Of a stretch of DNA of 64,000 bases, positions 1 through 7,807 are shown piece after piece. The stretch lies in contig JAYRKL010000007.1 in assembly GCA_041905795.1 (NCBI GenBank), positions 124,001 through 188,000 of the forward strand, in the 5' to 3' direction. This DNA is from SHVO01 sp041905795. GTDB lineage: Bacteria; Pseudomonadota; Alphaproteobacteria; Rhodospirillales; Rhodospirillaceae. How positions within the stretch are numbered: the stretch's first letter is position 1; the number at the start of each line of letters is the position of its first letter. The notes under the pieces are model-generated. The model had not been told where the DNA came from. It saw only the letters and a list, made by a program, of their open reading frames with translations, and did not search any database. A program made the position numbers and the translations under genes.

Positions 1-491
1 CAGAAGATCAGGCCGACCCCGCCGGCGGCGGCGTGGAATAAAACCGTATCGCCGGGCTTCACCACATAGAGCGCACGGATCAGGTACCAGACCGTGAGGC
101 CGCGCAACATCATGCCGGCGACGGATTCATCTTTAATGCCCGCCGGCACCTTCACCACACTGGCGGCCGGGATCAGGCGCGTTTCCGCATAACCGCCTGT
201 CGGCCCATTGCCGTAAGCGACACGGTCGCCTTCCTTGATGCCGGTAACGCCAGCGCCGACCGCTTCAACGATGCCGACGCCTTCCTGGCCAGGGATGAAC
301 ACGCCGGCCGGAAACCCGGCGGCGGGCGCCGCTTTATAAAGTCCGGTGCGGAAATAAGTGTCGATGAAGTTCACGCCGATGGCGCTCTGGCGCAGCTTGA
401 TCTCGCCGGGGCCAGGCGCGCCAACCGTGATGTCTTCCAGCTTCAGAACTTCCGGGCCGCCGTTGGCCCGCACGACGATGGCTTTGGTCAC
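1..491 (-). CDS. Quinone oxidoreductase (MDR family), 5' part, runs off left edge
   Basis: About 163 codons of a medium-chain dehydrogenase/reductase of the NADPH:quinone reductase type; the C-terminal part lies beyond base 1. The visible part begins MTKAIVVRANGGPEVLKLE, continues through the GroES-like fold (IPGQEGVGIVEAVG near residue 70, GDRVAYGNG, GGYAE) and stops at the Rossmann glycine motif AAAGGVG. Family members reduce quinones in the cytosol with NADPH and lack the catalytic zinc cysteines of alcohol dehydrogenases, as is the case here. The start is GTG at 491, 9 nt after the stop of the methyltransferase gene, so the two are probably co-transcribed. The substrate cannot be predicted. 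Confidence 0.85.
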   Translation of the reverse strand, partial: MTKAIVVRANGGPEVLKLEDITVGAPGPGEIKLRQSAIGVNFIDTYFRTGLYKAAPAAGFPAGVFIPGQEGVGIVEAVGAGVTGIKEGDRVAYGNGPTGGYAETRLIPAASVVKVPAGIKDESVAGMMLRGLTVWYLIRALYVVKPGDTVLFHAAAGGVGLIF

Positions 492-500
492 GGTATGTCC

Positions 501-992
501 TTATTCCAGGGATTCAAATAGCGGCAAGGCGGGCCCAAGGCCGGAAACAGGAGGATAACCTTCGAGCCGGAGGAGAACGAGTTTGGTGTCGACGCCGCCA
601 TCGCCGGAGTAACCGCCCATGCCCGCGGTACCGACGACGCGGTGGCAGGGGATGATGACAGGGATGGGATTGCGGCCGCAGGCGGTGCCGACCGCCCGGG
701 CGCTCGCCTTCAGGCGTCTGGAGATTTCGCCGTAGGTCAGCACCTGCCCGGCGGGAATCTCGCACATGATCTTCCACACGGCGCGGTGGAAAGCCGTGCC
801 GTTGGGATTCAGGGGCAGGTCGAAATCTCCGCGTTTGCCGTCAAAGTAGTCCTCCAGCTGGCGGCGCGCTTCCACCAGCACCGGGGTTTCGTCCTGGTCG
901 CGTCCCCAGCCCCAATCGAGCGCGACGATCTTTTCATCTTCGGCGCTGACGGTGAGGTCGCCGATGGGCGAATGCAGGGAAAGTTGCGGCAT
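501..992 (-). CDS. ogt: Methylated-DNA--protein-cysteine S-methyltransferase
   Basis: 163 residues. It transfers the alkyl group of O6-alkylguanine (or O4-alkylthymine) in DNA to its own cysteine in a suicide reaction. The active-site block IIPCHRVVG is present around residues 115-123, preceded by the helix-turn-helix region (GEISRRLKASARAVG, then an asparagine in GRNP) that inserts into the minor groove. There is no Ada-type zinc domain, so this is the short Ogt/MGMT form. The C-terminus is about 10 residues longer than the minimal family core (ending ALPLFESLE). It is followed after 9 nt by the quinone oxidoreductase gene on the same strand. Confidence 0.92.
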   Translation of the reverse strand: MPQLSLHSPIGDLTVSAEDEKIVALDWGWGRDQDETPVLVEARRQLEDYFDGKRGDFDLPLNPNGTAFHRAVWKIMCEIPAGQVLTYGEISRRLKASARAVGTACGRNPIPVIIPCHRVVGTAGMGGYSGDGGVDTKLVLLRLEGYPPVSGLGPALPLFESLE

Positions 993-1093
993 ACACCCAG
1001 CGTAGCAGAGGCCGACGTCAAATGCTGCCTCGTGGACAGGTCATCGCTCAACCCCTACCCTGAAGCGTCTTTGGATGACTGGGAGGATCAGCC

Positions 1094-1333
1094 ATGAAAG
1101 TCTCGATCGACGTGGAATGCAGCCCCGAGGAAGCCCGCGCCTTCTTTGGGCTGCCCGACGTACGCCCGCTCCAGGAAAACATGCTCGCCCAGATGCAGGC
1201 GCAGATGCAGAAGGTCGCCGCCAATATGGACCCCGAGACCGCCTTCAAGGCGCTGTTCCCGCTGCAAACCGAGAGCTTCACGGAAATGCAGAAAGCCTTC
1301 TGGGGCCAGTTCACGGGCAAATCCGACAAGTAG
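1094..1333 (+). CDS. Small DUF6489-family protein
   Basis: 79 residues, starting MKVSIDVECSPEEARAFFG, with a glutamine/methionine-rich helix (MLAQMQAQMQ) in the middle and a conserved aromatic end (AFWGQFTG). I recognise it as the alphaproteobacterial DUF6489 family, usually found just upstream of mnmE; no function is established. An SD-like GGAGG lies about 8 nt before ATG 1094. The stop at 1331-1333 is only 4 nt before the mnmE start, so translation is probably coupled. It is cytoplasmic, with no signal peptide or membrane segment. Confidence 0.85.
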   Translation: MKVSIDVECSPEEARAFFGLPDVRPLQENMLAQMQAQMQKVAANMDPETAFKALFPLQTESFTEMQKAFWGQFTGKSDK

Positions 1334-1337
1334 CGGC

Positions 1338-2660
1338 GTGAAACCCACCATCTTCGCGCTGGCGTCGGGGCAAGGCCGCGGCGGTGTCGCCGTCATCCGG
1401 CTGTCGGGGCCCGGCGCGGGCGAAGCCGTACACCGCCTGGCCGGCGCCGTACCGCCGCCGCGCCTGGCCACCCGCGCTACCTTGACCGATCCGCGCACGG
1501 CCGAGGTTCTCGATCACAGCCTGCTGTTATGGTTTCCCGCACCGCGCAGTTTCACCGGCGAGGACGTGGCTGAATTTCAAATCCACGGCGGGCGCGCGGT
1601 GATCGACAGTGTGCTGACGGCTCTCGGCGCCATTCCCGGCTTGCGTCCGGCGGACCCCGGCGAGTTCACGCGGCGCGCTTTTGAACACGGCAAGATGGAT
1701 CTGACCCAGGCCGAAGCGCTGGCCGATCTGGTGGACGCCGAGACGGCGGCCCAGGCGCGCCAGGCCTTGCGCCAGATGGGCGGTGCCCTGAAAGAGCTTT
1801 ACGACGGCTGGCGTACGCGGCTGGTGAAAGCGCTGGCGCATCTGGAAACCGTGATCGATTTTCCCGACGAAGATCTGCCGGCCGATGTGGCCGAGCGTCT
1901 CTGGGCGGAGGTCCTGCGTCTTGCGCAGGATGTCGAACGGCATCTCGACGACGGCGGCCGCGGCGAACGTATCCGCCAGGGCCTCGCTGTCGCCATCGTC
2001 GGCGCGCCCAATGCCGGCAAGTCGAGTTTGCTGAATGTGCTGGCTGGCCGCGACGCCGCCATCGTCACCGCCACGCCCGGAACCACGCGGGATGTGATCG
2101 AGGTGCACCTGAACCTCGCCGGTTTCGCGGTCACTCTGGCCGATACCGCCGGCTTGCGCGACAGCGCCGACGCCATCGAACAGGAAGGCATCCGCCGCGC
2201 CCGTCTCACCGCCGCCGCCGCCGATGTGAAGATCGCGGTATTCGACGGCACGCAAGGCGGCGATGCGCCGACCGCGGCGCTGGTGGACGCTGATACGGTG
2301 GTGGTGATCAACAAGGGTGATTTACTCGCCGCGCCGCCGGCGATGGTGGGGCATGTGATTTCAGGCCATGTGATCTCGGCCAGGACCGGCGCGGGCGTGA
2401 CCGAGTTCCTGACCGCGCTGACGGAGAAAGTGAAAGCCAAGATCGGCGGCCAGGCGGCGGCCCCCCTGACCCGGGCCCGTCACCGCCGGGCGCTGGAGGA
2501 GTGCGCCAAAGCGTTGCGCGGCGCCCTGGCCGCGCCGCTACCGGAACTGGCGGCCGAGGATTTGCGTCTGGCAGCCCGGGCTCTGGGCCGGATCACCGGC
2601 CAGGTGGGTGTGGAAGAGGTGCTCGACGTGGTGTTCCGGGATTTCTGTATCGGCAAGTGA
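1338..2660 (+). CDS. mnmE: tRNA uridine-5-carboxymethylaminomethyl modification GTPase MnmE
   Basis: 440 residues, the usual family length. With MnmG it installs the carboxymethylaminomethyl group at wobble U34 of certain tRNAs, using a formyl-folate-type one-carbon donor. The N-terminal folate-binding domain begins with TIFALASGQGRGGVAVIR. The helical domain is interrupted by a Ras-like G domain with P-loop GAPNAGKSS near residue 221, DTAGLR, and NKGD. The protein ends with the diagnostic C-terminal CIGK tetrapeptide. The start is GTG 1338; the longer open frame upstream only overlaps the DUF6489 gene in another frame. mnmG follows, in the order common near alphaproteobacterial origins. Confidence 0.96.
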   Translation: MKPTIFALASGQGRGGVAVIRLSGPGAGEAVHRLAGAVPPPRLATRATLTDPRTAEVLDHSLLLWFPAPRSFTGEDVAEFQIHGGRAVIDSVLTALGAIPGLRPADPGEFTRRAFEHGKMDLTQAEALADLVDAETAAQARQALRQMGGALKELYDGWRTRLVKALAHLETVIDFPDEDLPADVAERLWAEVLRLAQDVERHLDDGGRGERIRQGLAVAIVGAPNAGKSSLLNVLAGRDAAIVTATPGTTRDVIEVHLNLAGFAVTLADTAGLRDSADAIEQEGIRRARLTAAAADVKIAVFDGTQGGDAPTAALVDADTVVVINKGDLLAAPPAMVGHVISGHVISARTGAGVTEFLTALTEKVKAKIGGQAAAPLTRARHRRALEECAKALRGALAAPLPELAAEDLRLAARALGRITGQVGVEEVLDVVFRDFCIGK

Positions 2661-2697
2661 TTGGCGGCCTGGGCGGTTTGGGGATATAAGGCCCGCC

Positions 2698-2723
2698 GAG
2701 ATATCCACAGAGGATATCCACAG
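2698..2723 (+). promoter_or_regulatory. Tandem DnaA-box-like repeat before mnmG
   Basis: Two adjacent 13-bp units (2698-2710 and 2711-2723) each contain ATATCCACA, one mismatch from the DnaA consensus TTATCCACA, in the same orientation and exactly 13 bp apart. They end 6 nt before the mnmG ATG at 2730, and the AGGG after the second unit may serve as its Shine-Dalgarno. DnaA binding here is inferred from sequence match only. Confidence 0.4.
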
Positions 2724-2729
2724 GGTCTT

Positions 2730-4613
2730 ATGTCGATTTCCTCGCGATACGATGTGATCGTCGTCGGCGGCGGCCACGCCGGGACTGAAGCTGCGGCCGC
2801 TTCGGCCCGCTTCGGCGCCAAGACCCTGTTGATCACCCATAAGACCGAGACCATCGGTCAGATGTCCTGTAACCCCGCCATCGGCGGTTTGGCCAAGGGC
2901 CACCTGGTCCGCGAGATCGACGCCTTCGACGGCATCATGGGCCGGGCCATCGACCGGGGCGGAATCCAGTTCAAAGTCCTCAACCGCTCCAAGGGCCCCG
3001 CCGTCCGCGGACCCCGGGCCCAAGCCGACCGACGCTTCTATAAGCAAGCCGTTCAGGACCTCCTGGCCGAACAGGTCAACCTCACCATCCAGGCCGGCAC
3101 CATCGAAGACCTGCTGTTCGATGGGTCTGGCCGCGTCTCCGGGGTGGTCACCGGCGCCGGCGAGCGCATCGCCTGCGGCGCCGTGGTGCTGACCACCGGC
3201 ACCTTCCTGAGCGGCTTGATCCACCAGGGCGAAAAGCGCATCCCCGCCGGGCGCCTCGGCGAAGCGCCCGCCCTCGGACTATCTAATACGTTGAAATTAA
3301 AGGATTTTTTAGTTGGCCGGCTGAAGACCGGCACGCCGCCGCGGCTCGACGGCCGGACCATCGATTGGGCCAGCCTGGAGGTTCAGGAGGGCGACACTCC
3401 GCCGGAGCCGTTCTCTTTCCTGACAGACCGCATCACCACCCCTCAGGTCACCTGCGGCATTACTTATACGACTCCCGAGAGCCATGCCCTGATCCTGGCC
3501 AATAAGCACCGGGCACCGATGTACAACGGCCAGATCCAGAGCACCGGCCCCCGCTATTGCCCCTCCATCGAAGACAAGGTGGTGCGTTTCGCCGACCGCG
3601 ACCGGCACCAGATCTTCCTGGAGCCCGAGGGCCTGGATGATCCCACCGTCTATCCCAACGGCATCTCCACCTCCCTGCCGGAGGACGTCCAGCTCCAGCT
3701 GCTCAAGACCATCCCCGGTCTGGAGCGGGCCGTCATGCTCCAGGGCGGCTATGCCATCGAGTATGACTTCGTCGATCCGCGGGAGCTGTGGCCGAGCCTG
3801 GAAACCAAGAAGGTCAAGGGTCTGTATTTCGCCGGCCAGATCAACGGTACCACCGGCTATGAGGAAGCGGCCGGCCAGGGCCTGCTGGCCGGGCTCAACG
3901 CCGCCCGGGCCGTTTCCGGCGCCGCCCCGGTCTCGGTCGACCGCGCCGAAGGCTATCTCGGCGTCATGGTTGACGACCTCACCACGCTTGGCACTGCCGA
4001 GCCCTACCGCATGTTCACCTCCCGGGCCGAATACCGGTTGCTGCTGCGGGCGGATAACGCCGATCTCCGCCTGACCCCGAAAGCCATGGCCGCCGGCTGT
4101 GTCGGCGCCGCGCGCCAGGCCCATTTCACCGCCAAGGCCGCGGCTTTGGCCGAAGCCCGGGCGGCTTACGGTGGACTCAAGGTGTCGCCGTCGGAATTGG
4201 CGGCCAAGGGTGTGCCGGTGAACCAGGACGGAGTCCGCCGCAGCGGGATCGAACTTCTGGCCCTGCCCGGCATGTCCATCGCCCGTCTCCGTGAGCTGTT
4301 CCCAGCCCTGCCGGCCCCCCGCGCCGATATCGCCGAGCAGCTGGAGATCGAAGGCCGCTATACCGGATATATAGAGCGTCAGACCGCCGACATTCACGCC
4401 TTCCGCAAGGACGAGGCTCTGATTCTCCCCGCCACCCTAGACTTCGCCCAGGTCGGGGGGCTTTCCACCGAAGTCCGGCTGAAACTCCAGGCCGCCCGGC
4501 CCGCCACCCTGGGCGCCGCCGCCCGTATCCCGGGGATCACCCCGGCGGCCCTGACCGCTCTGCTCCGCCATGTCCGCCGGAAGGATGCGGGAGATGTGGC
4601 CCGGTCCGCCTAG
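2730..4613 (+). CDS. mnmG: tRNA uridine-5-carboxymethylaminomethyl modification enzyme MnmG
   Basis: 627 residues, the usual family length. It is the FAD- and NADH-dependent partner of MnmE in wobble uridine modification. The dinucleotide-binding motif VVGGGHAGTEAA is at residues 10-21, followed by MSCNPAIGGLAKGHLVREID and later the FAGQINGTTGYEEAAAQG-type block (here GQINGTTGYEEAAGQG). The C-terminal helical region that binds tRNA and MnmE contains EIEGRYTGYIERQ. ATG 2730 is chosen because the preceding frame is non-coding and because the FAD motif is then at the normal distance from the start. It is followed by the parS cluster. Confidence 0.96.
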   Translation: MSISSRYDVIVVGGGHAGTEAAAASARFGAKTLLITHKTETIGQMSCNPAIGGLAKGHLVREIDAFDGIMGRAIDRGGIQFKVLNRSKGPAVRGPRAQADRRFYKQAVQDLLAEQVNLTIQAGTIEDLLFDGSGRVSGVVTGAGERIACGAVVLTTGTFLSGLIHQGEKRIPAGRLGEAPALGLSNTLKLKDFLVGRLKTGTPPRLDGRTIDWASLEVQEGDTPPEPFSFLTDRITTPQVTCGITYTTPESHALILANKHRAPMYNGQIQSTGPRYCPSIEDKVVRFADRDRHQIFLEPEGLDDPTVYPNGISTSLPEDVQLQLLKTIPGLERAVMLQGGYAIEYDFVDPRELWPSLETKKVKGLYFAGQINGTTGYEEAAGQGLLAGLNAARAVSGAAPVSVDRAEGYLGVMVDDLTTLGTAEPYRMFTSRAEYRLLLRADNADLRLTPKAMAAGCVGAARQAHFTAKAAALAEARAAYGGLKVSPSELAAKGVPVNQDGVRRSGIELLALPGMSIARLRELFPALPAPRADIAEQLEIEGRYTGYIERQTADIHAFRKDEALILPATLDFAQVGGLSTEVRLKLQAARPATLGAAARIPGITPAALTALLRHVRRKDAGDVARSA

Positions 4614-4627
4614 AAGGTGCGTTAACT

Positions 4628-4643
4628 TGTTTCACGTGAAACA
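4628..4643. other. parS site 1
   Basis: Perfect 16-bp palindrome TGTTTCACGTGAAACA, the canonical parS core bound by ParB. The left flank carries GTTAAC (4621-4626) and the right flank ATTAAC (4645-4650), so the dyad extends to about 30 bp with one imperfect arm. It lies 15 nt after the mnmG stop. parB itself is 1.6 kb downstream. Confidence 0.96.
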
Positions 4644-4675
4644 TATTAACGCCGCTGCGGCCAGGCTCGTTAACC

Positions 4676-4691
4676 TGTTTCACGTGAAACA
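4676..4691. other. parS site 2
   Basis: Second perfect TGTTTCACGTGAAACA, 48 bp from site 1. Here both flanks are GTTAAC, making a 30-bp dyad (4669-4698) that is symmetric apart from one base pair. The outer GTTAAC arms lie outside the core ParB footprint known from other bacteria. Confidence 0.96.
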
Positions 4692-4719
4692 AGTTAACGT
4701 CCTCCCAACTCTGTTAACC

Positions 4720-4735
4720 TGTTTCACGTGAAACA
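4720..4735. other. parS site 3, overlapping the rsmG start codon
   Basis: Third perfect TGTTTCACGTGAAACA, 44 bp from site 2, within a 30-bp dyad (4713-4742) identical to that of site 2. The GTG at 4728-4730, in the right half of the CACGTG centre, is the only usual start codon available for rsmG; an in-frame TAA lies at 4695-4697. Codons 2-5 of rsmG (Lys-Gln-Val-Asn) are therefore encoded by the dyad. Confidence 0.95.
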
Positions 4736-5396
4736 AGTTAACGCCGCCCCCTACGGCTCCGCCGATTTCCAGCGCGACCTGAAGGTTTCCTCCGAAACCC
4801 TCCAGCGCCTCGAAGCCTATGCCGCCCTGCTCCAGACCTGGAACAAAACCACCAACCTGGTGGGCCCGACGACGATCCCCGACCTGTGGTTCCGGCATAT
4901 GCTGGACTCCGCCCAGCTTTATCCCTTCACCCAGGACAGCCCTAGTCTGGTGGACCTGGGCTCAGGCGCCGGCTTCCCGGGATTGGTCCTAGCCATCCTG
5001 GGCCAGCGCGACGTCCATCTGGTGGAATCCGATCAGAAGAAAATAGCCTTTCTCCGAGAAGCGGCCCGGGTTTCCCAGACCAAAGTCACCCTCCACGCCG
5101 CCCGGATCGAGTCCCTTCAGGGCCTCCCCGGCGCCCTGATCACGGCCCGGGCGCTCGCGCCGGTGGCCCAATTGCTGTCCCTGAGCGCCAAGATTGCGAC
5201 ACCCGAGACAAAATTTGTGTTCTTGAAGGGTCAAAATGTAGAGGTCGAATTGACCGAAGCCCACAAAATATGGAGAATGGAGGCGGAATCACACGTCAGC
5301 CGGACGGATTCGACGGGTCGTGTGGTGATTTTGCGAGAGGTATCGCCCCATGAGCGACGCTCCCCAGACCCAACTTCCCCCCGCTCAACTTCCTGA
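4728..5396 (+). CDS. rsmG: 16S rRNA (guanine527-N7)-methyltransferase RsmG
   Basis: 222 residues. It methylates N7 of G527 in 16S rRNA with SAM. The SAM-binding motif VDLGSGAGFPGLVLA is around residues 65-79, with FLREAARV after it and the acceptor-region RALAP later; the N-terminal helix ETLQRLEAYAALLQTWN is typical. The start is GTG 4728 inside parS site 3. No Shine-Dalgarno is visible because the upstream bases belong to the palindrome. The 3' end overlaps parA by 47 nt in another frame, a long overlap that suggests coupled expression. Confidence 0.95.
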   Translation: MKQVNAAPYGSADFQRDLKVSSETLQRLEAYAALLQTWNKTTNLVGPTTIPDLWFRHMLDSAQLYPFTQDSPSLVDLGSGAGFPGLVLAILGQRDVHLVESDQKKIAFLREAARVSQTKVTLHAARIESLQGLPGALITARALAPVAQLLSLSAKIATPETKFVFLKGQNVEVELTEAHKIWRMEAESHVSRTDSTGRVVILREVSPHERRSPDPTSPRSTS

Positions 5397-6201
5397 GCAA
5401 AACCGGGCTAAGTCGAAGCCCCGGGTCATTGCTATCTCCAACCAGAAGGGCGGAGTCGGCAAGACCACGACGGCGGTCAACCTGGCCACCGCCATGGCCG
5501 CGGTGAAGAAGCGGGTTCTGGTCATCGACCTGGATCCCCAGGGTAATGCCTCCACCAGCCTGGGCATCGACCAGAAGCACCGGCCGGTCACCACCTATCA
5601 CCTGCTGACCGGCACCGGCTCGGTCGCCGCCGCCATTGTCCCCACCGGCATCCCGAACCTCAGCGTCATCCCCGCCGGCGTCGATCTGGCCGCGGCGGAA
5701 CTGGAGCTGGTGGACCTGGACAACCGTCACGCCAGACTCAAAGAAGCCATTTTAAATCAATATGATAGCTGGGATTTTGTGCTCATCGACTGCCCCCCGT
5801 CCCTGGGTCTTTTGACCCTGAACGCGCTGGTGGCGGCGGATGCCGTCCTGGTGCCGTTGCAGGCAGAATTCCTGGCGCTGGAAGGGGTTAGCCAGCTGGT
5901 CCGCACCATCGAGCGGGTCAAGAAGGCCTTCAACCCGGCCCTGGAACTCCAGGGCATCGTCCTGACCATGGTCGACAAGCGCAATAATCTTTCCGAAGCG
6001 GTGGAAGGCGACGTGCGCGGCTATTTCGGCCCCAAGGTCTACGACACCACCATCCCCCGCAATGTCCGGATCTCCGAGGCGCCGTCCCACGGCAAGCCGG
6101 TCCTGATCTATGATCTTCACTCCAAGGGTTCGCGGGCTTACCTCGACCTGGCCGGCGAAGTGCTCAAGCGCGAACAAGGCCTGGCTGGCCTCGCCGCATG
6201 A
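5350..6201 (+). CDS. parA: Chromosome partitioning ATPase ParA
   Basis: 283 residues. A deviant-Walker ATPase that moves ParB-parS complexes and segregates the replicated origin region. After a proline/glutamine-rich leader of about 25 residues comes VIAISNQKGGVGKTTTAVNL with the deviant Walker A motif KGGVGKTT, then DLDPQGNAS (A') and LIDCPPSLGLLTLNAL (Walker B). The start ATG 5350 lies within the 3' end of rsmG and has an AGAGG upstream. Its stop overlaps the parB start by 4 nt (ATGA), giving an rsmG-parA-parB transcription unit as in many alphaproteobacteria. Confidence 0.96.
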   Translation: MSDAPQTQLPPAQLPEQNRAKSKPRVIAISNQKGGVGKTTTAVNLATAMAAVKKRVLVIDLDPQGNASTSLGIDQKHRPVTTYHLLTGTGSVAAAIVPTGIPNLSVIPAGVDLAAAELELVDLDNRHARLKEAILNQYDSWDFVLIDCPPSLGLLTLNALVAADAVLVPLQAEFLALEGVSQLVRTIERVKKAFNPALELQGIVLTMVDKRNNLSEAVEGDVRGYFGPKVYDTTIPRNVRISEAPSHGKPVLIYDLHSKGSRAYLDLAGEVLKREQGLAGLAA

Positions 6202-7193
6202 ACGCCGATACCCCGAAACGTAAAAACCTCGGCCGGGGCCTCGAGGCCCTGTTCGGGGAACAGGAAACCTCGTCCCCTCTGGGCGAAGGTGTGGCCGCGC
6301 CGGCGGGAGCAACCGCAAATAGAATTCCTGTAGAGTTTCTCTCACCATCGCCTTTACAGCCCCGGCGTCACTTTGACGAGTCGGCCCTCGCCGACCTCGC
6401 CGCCTCCGTCGCCGAAAAGGGCGTGCTGCAGCCGCTCCTGGTCCGGCCCGATTCGCAGAAACCCGGTCATTTCGAGATTATCGCCGGCGAGCGGCGCTGG
6501 CGCGCCGCGCAACGCGCCCAGGTCCACGAAGTCCCGGTGCTGGTGATCGAACTCACCGACGCCGAGACCCTCGAAGTCGCCCTGGTCGAAAATCTTCAGC
6601 GCCAGGATCTGTCGCCGATGGAAGAGGCGCGCGGCTATCAGCGCCTGATCGCCGAGTTCCAGCACACCCAAGACCAGGTCGCCAATGTGGTCGGCAAGGG
6701 CCGCACCGCCATCGCCAACGCGCTCAGGCTCCTCACCCTGCCCGACGCCGTGCAGGACATGATCGAGAAGGGGCAGCTCTCCATCGGCCAGGCGCGTCCG
6801 CTGATCGGGCGCAAAGACGCCGAAGAGATCGCGCGCATCGTGGTGAAAAAAGGATTGTCGGCGCGCCAGACCGAGCGCTTGTCCAAAAACTTCGGCGTCA
6901 GCAAGGCAACCCGCACCGGCGTTGCTATACTAGCCAAAGACGCCGACACCGCCGCTCTCGAACAGAGCCTCGCCCAGGCGACGGGCTACAACGTCACTAT
7001 CAGCTTCAACGGCAAAGGCGGCGAGGTCACCATCGCCTATGCCACGCTCGAGCAGCTCGATGACATCGTCAAGCGTCTGTCCAACGGCCCGCGCAAAGTC
7101 GTGGCCGACGACGATACCGATGAGTTGCCGACGGAAGAAGGCATCAGCGGCAGCGATATCGGTCACGCCGAAGATATCCAGCCGATCCGCTGA
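6198..7193 (+). CDS. parB: Chromosome partitioning protein ParB
   Basis: 331 residues. A parS-binding CTPase that loads at the palindromes upstream and spreads as a clamp. It opens with the conserved NLGRGLEALFGE peptide (ParA-stimulating region); the nuclease-like domain contains GERRWRAAQRA (the CTP-binding C motif), then ENLQRQDLSPMEEARGYQRL and the helix-turn-helix recognising parS, ending in a C-terminal dimerisation domain. The alanine-rich stretch near residues 30-40 is a variable linker. The ATG start overlaps the parA stop by 4 nt. Confidence 0.96.
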   Translation: MNADTPKRKNLGRGLEALFGEQETSSPLGEGVAAPAGATANRIPVEFLSPSPLQPRRHFDESALADLAASVAEKGVLQPLLVRPDSQKPGHFEIIAGERRWRAAQRAQVHEVPVLVIELTDAETLEVALVENLQRQDLSPMEEARGYQRLIAEFQHTQDQVANVVGKGRTAIANALRLLTLPDAVQDMIEKGQLSIGQARPLIGRKDAEEIARIVVKKGLSARQTERLSKNFGVSKATRTGVAILAKDADTAALEQSLAQATGYNVTISFNGKGGEVTIAYATLEQLDDIVKRLSNGPRKVVADDDTDELPTEEGISGSDIGHAEDIQPIR

Positions 7194-7201
7194 CCTAAAT
7201 C

Positions 7202-7807
7202 TTGCTGACGCCGGTCCCCTTTTATTTCCTGCGCCACGGCGAGACCGATTGGAATCGCCGCCGCGTCATGCAGGGCCATCGCGACATCCCGCTCAACGCT
7301 TGCGGTATCGAACAAGCGCGCGAAGTGGCGCCGGCGGTGGCGAAGCTGCCCATCGTCACGGTGTGCTGCAGTACCCTGGGCCGCGCCAAGCAGACCGCCG
7401 AGATCGTCAACACGCGCGCCGCACCCCTGGTCATCATCGACGATCTCAAGGAATGCGGCTTCGGCGTCTACGAAGGCCAGGACGCCGGCGGCTCCTGGCG
7501 CGAAGGCTGGCGCAACGGTGACTCCATTCCCGGCGGAGAGTCCCTCGCCGACTACGCGGCGCGTCTCCTGCGCGGTTTCAACGCCGCGCTCACGCAGCCA
7601 GGCCCGGTGCTGATCGTCGGCCATGGCGGCAGCGTCTGGCCGCTAGAACGATTCGCCGGCATCGCCACGGGACTGCGCATCGCCAACTGCGCGCTGTTCA
7701 GATTCGATCCGCCGTCGTCGGATGACGCGCCCTGGACCTACACGACCCTGGCCGAACCCGCGAGCCCGAGTGTCGCGATTGGTGAGGCGCAGCCGTCGGC
7801 GTTTTAG
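7202..7807 (+). CDS. Histidine phosphatase family protein
   Basis: 201 residues of the phosphoglycerate-mutase-like fold. The catalytic RHGETDWN motif is at residues 11-18, CCSTLGRAKQTAEIV carries the second arginine region, CGFGVYEGQ follows, and IVGHGGSVW has the second catalytic histidine. The start appears to be TTG 7202 (9 nt after the parB stop), since no ATG or GTG precedes the RHG motif in frame; no clear Shine-Dalgarno. The substrate is unknown: relatives dephosphorylate 3-phosphoglycerate, alpha-ribazole phosphate and others. It converges on holA, whose stop overlaps its end by 4 nt. Confidence 0.88.
   Translation: MLTPVPFYFLRHGETDWNRRRVMQGHRDIPLNACGIEQAREVAPAVAKLPIVTVCCSTLGRAKQTAEIVNTRAAPLVIIDDLKECGFGVYEGQDAGGSWREGWRNGDSIPGGESLADYAARLLRGFNAALTQPGPVLIVGHGGSVWPLERFAGIATGLRIANCALFRFDPPSSDDAPWTYTTLAEPASPSVAIGEAQPSAF

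Noticed and set aside
4614..4727. Replication origin between mnmG and rsmG
   Set aside because: The gap is only 114 bp and filled by parS; there is no AT-rich unwinding region or DnaA cluster. oriC is probably near but outside.
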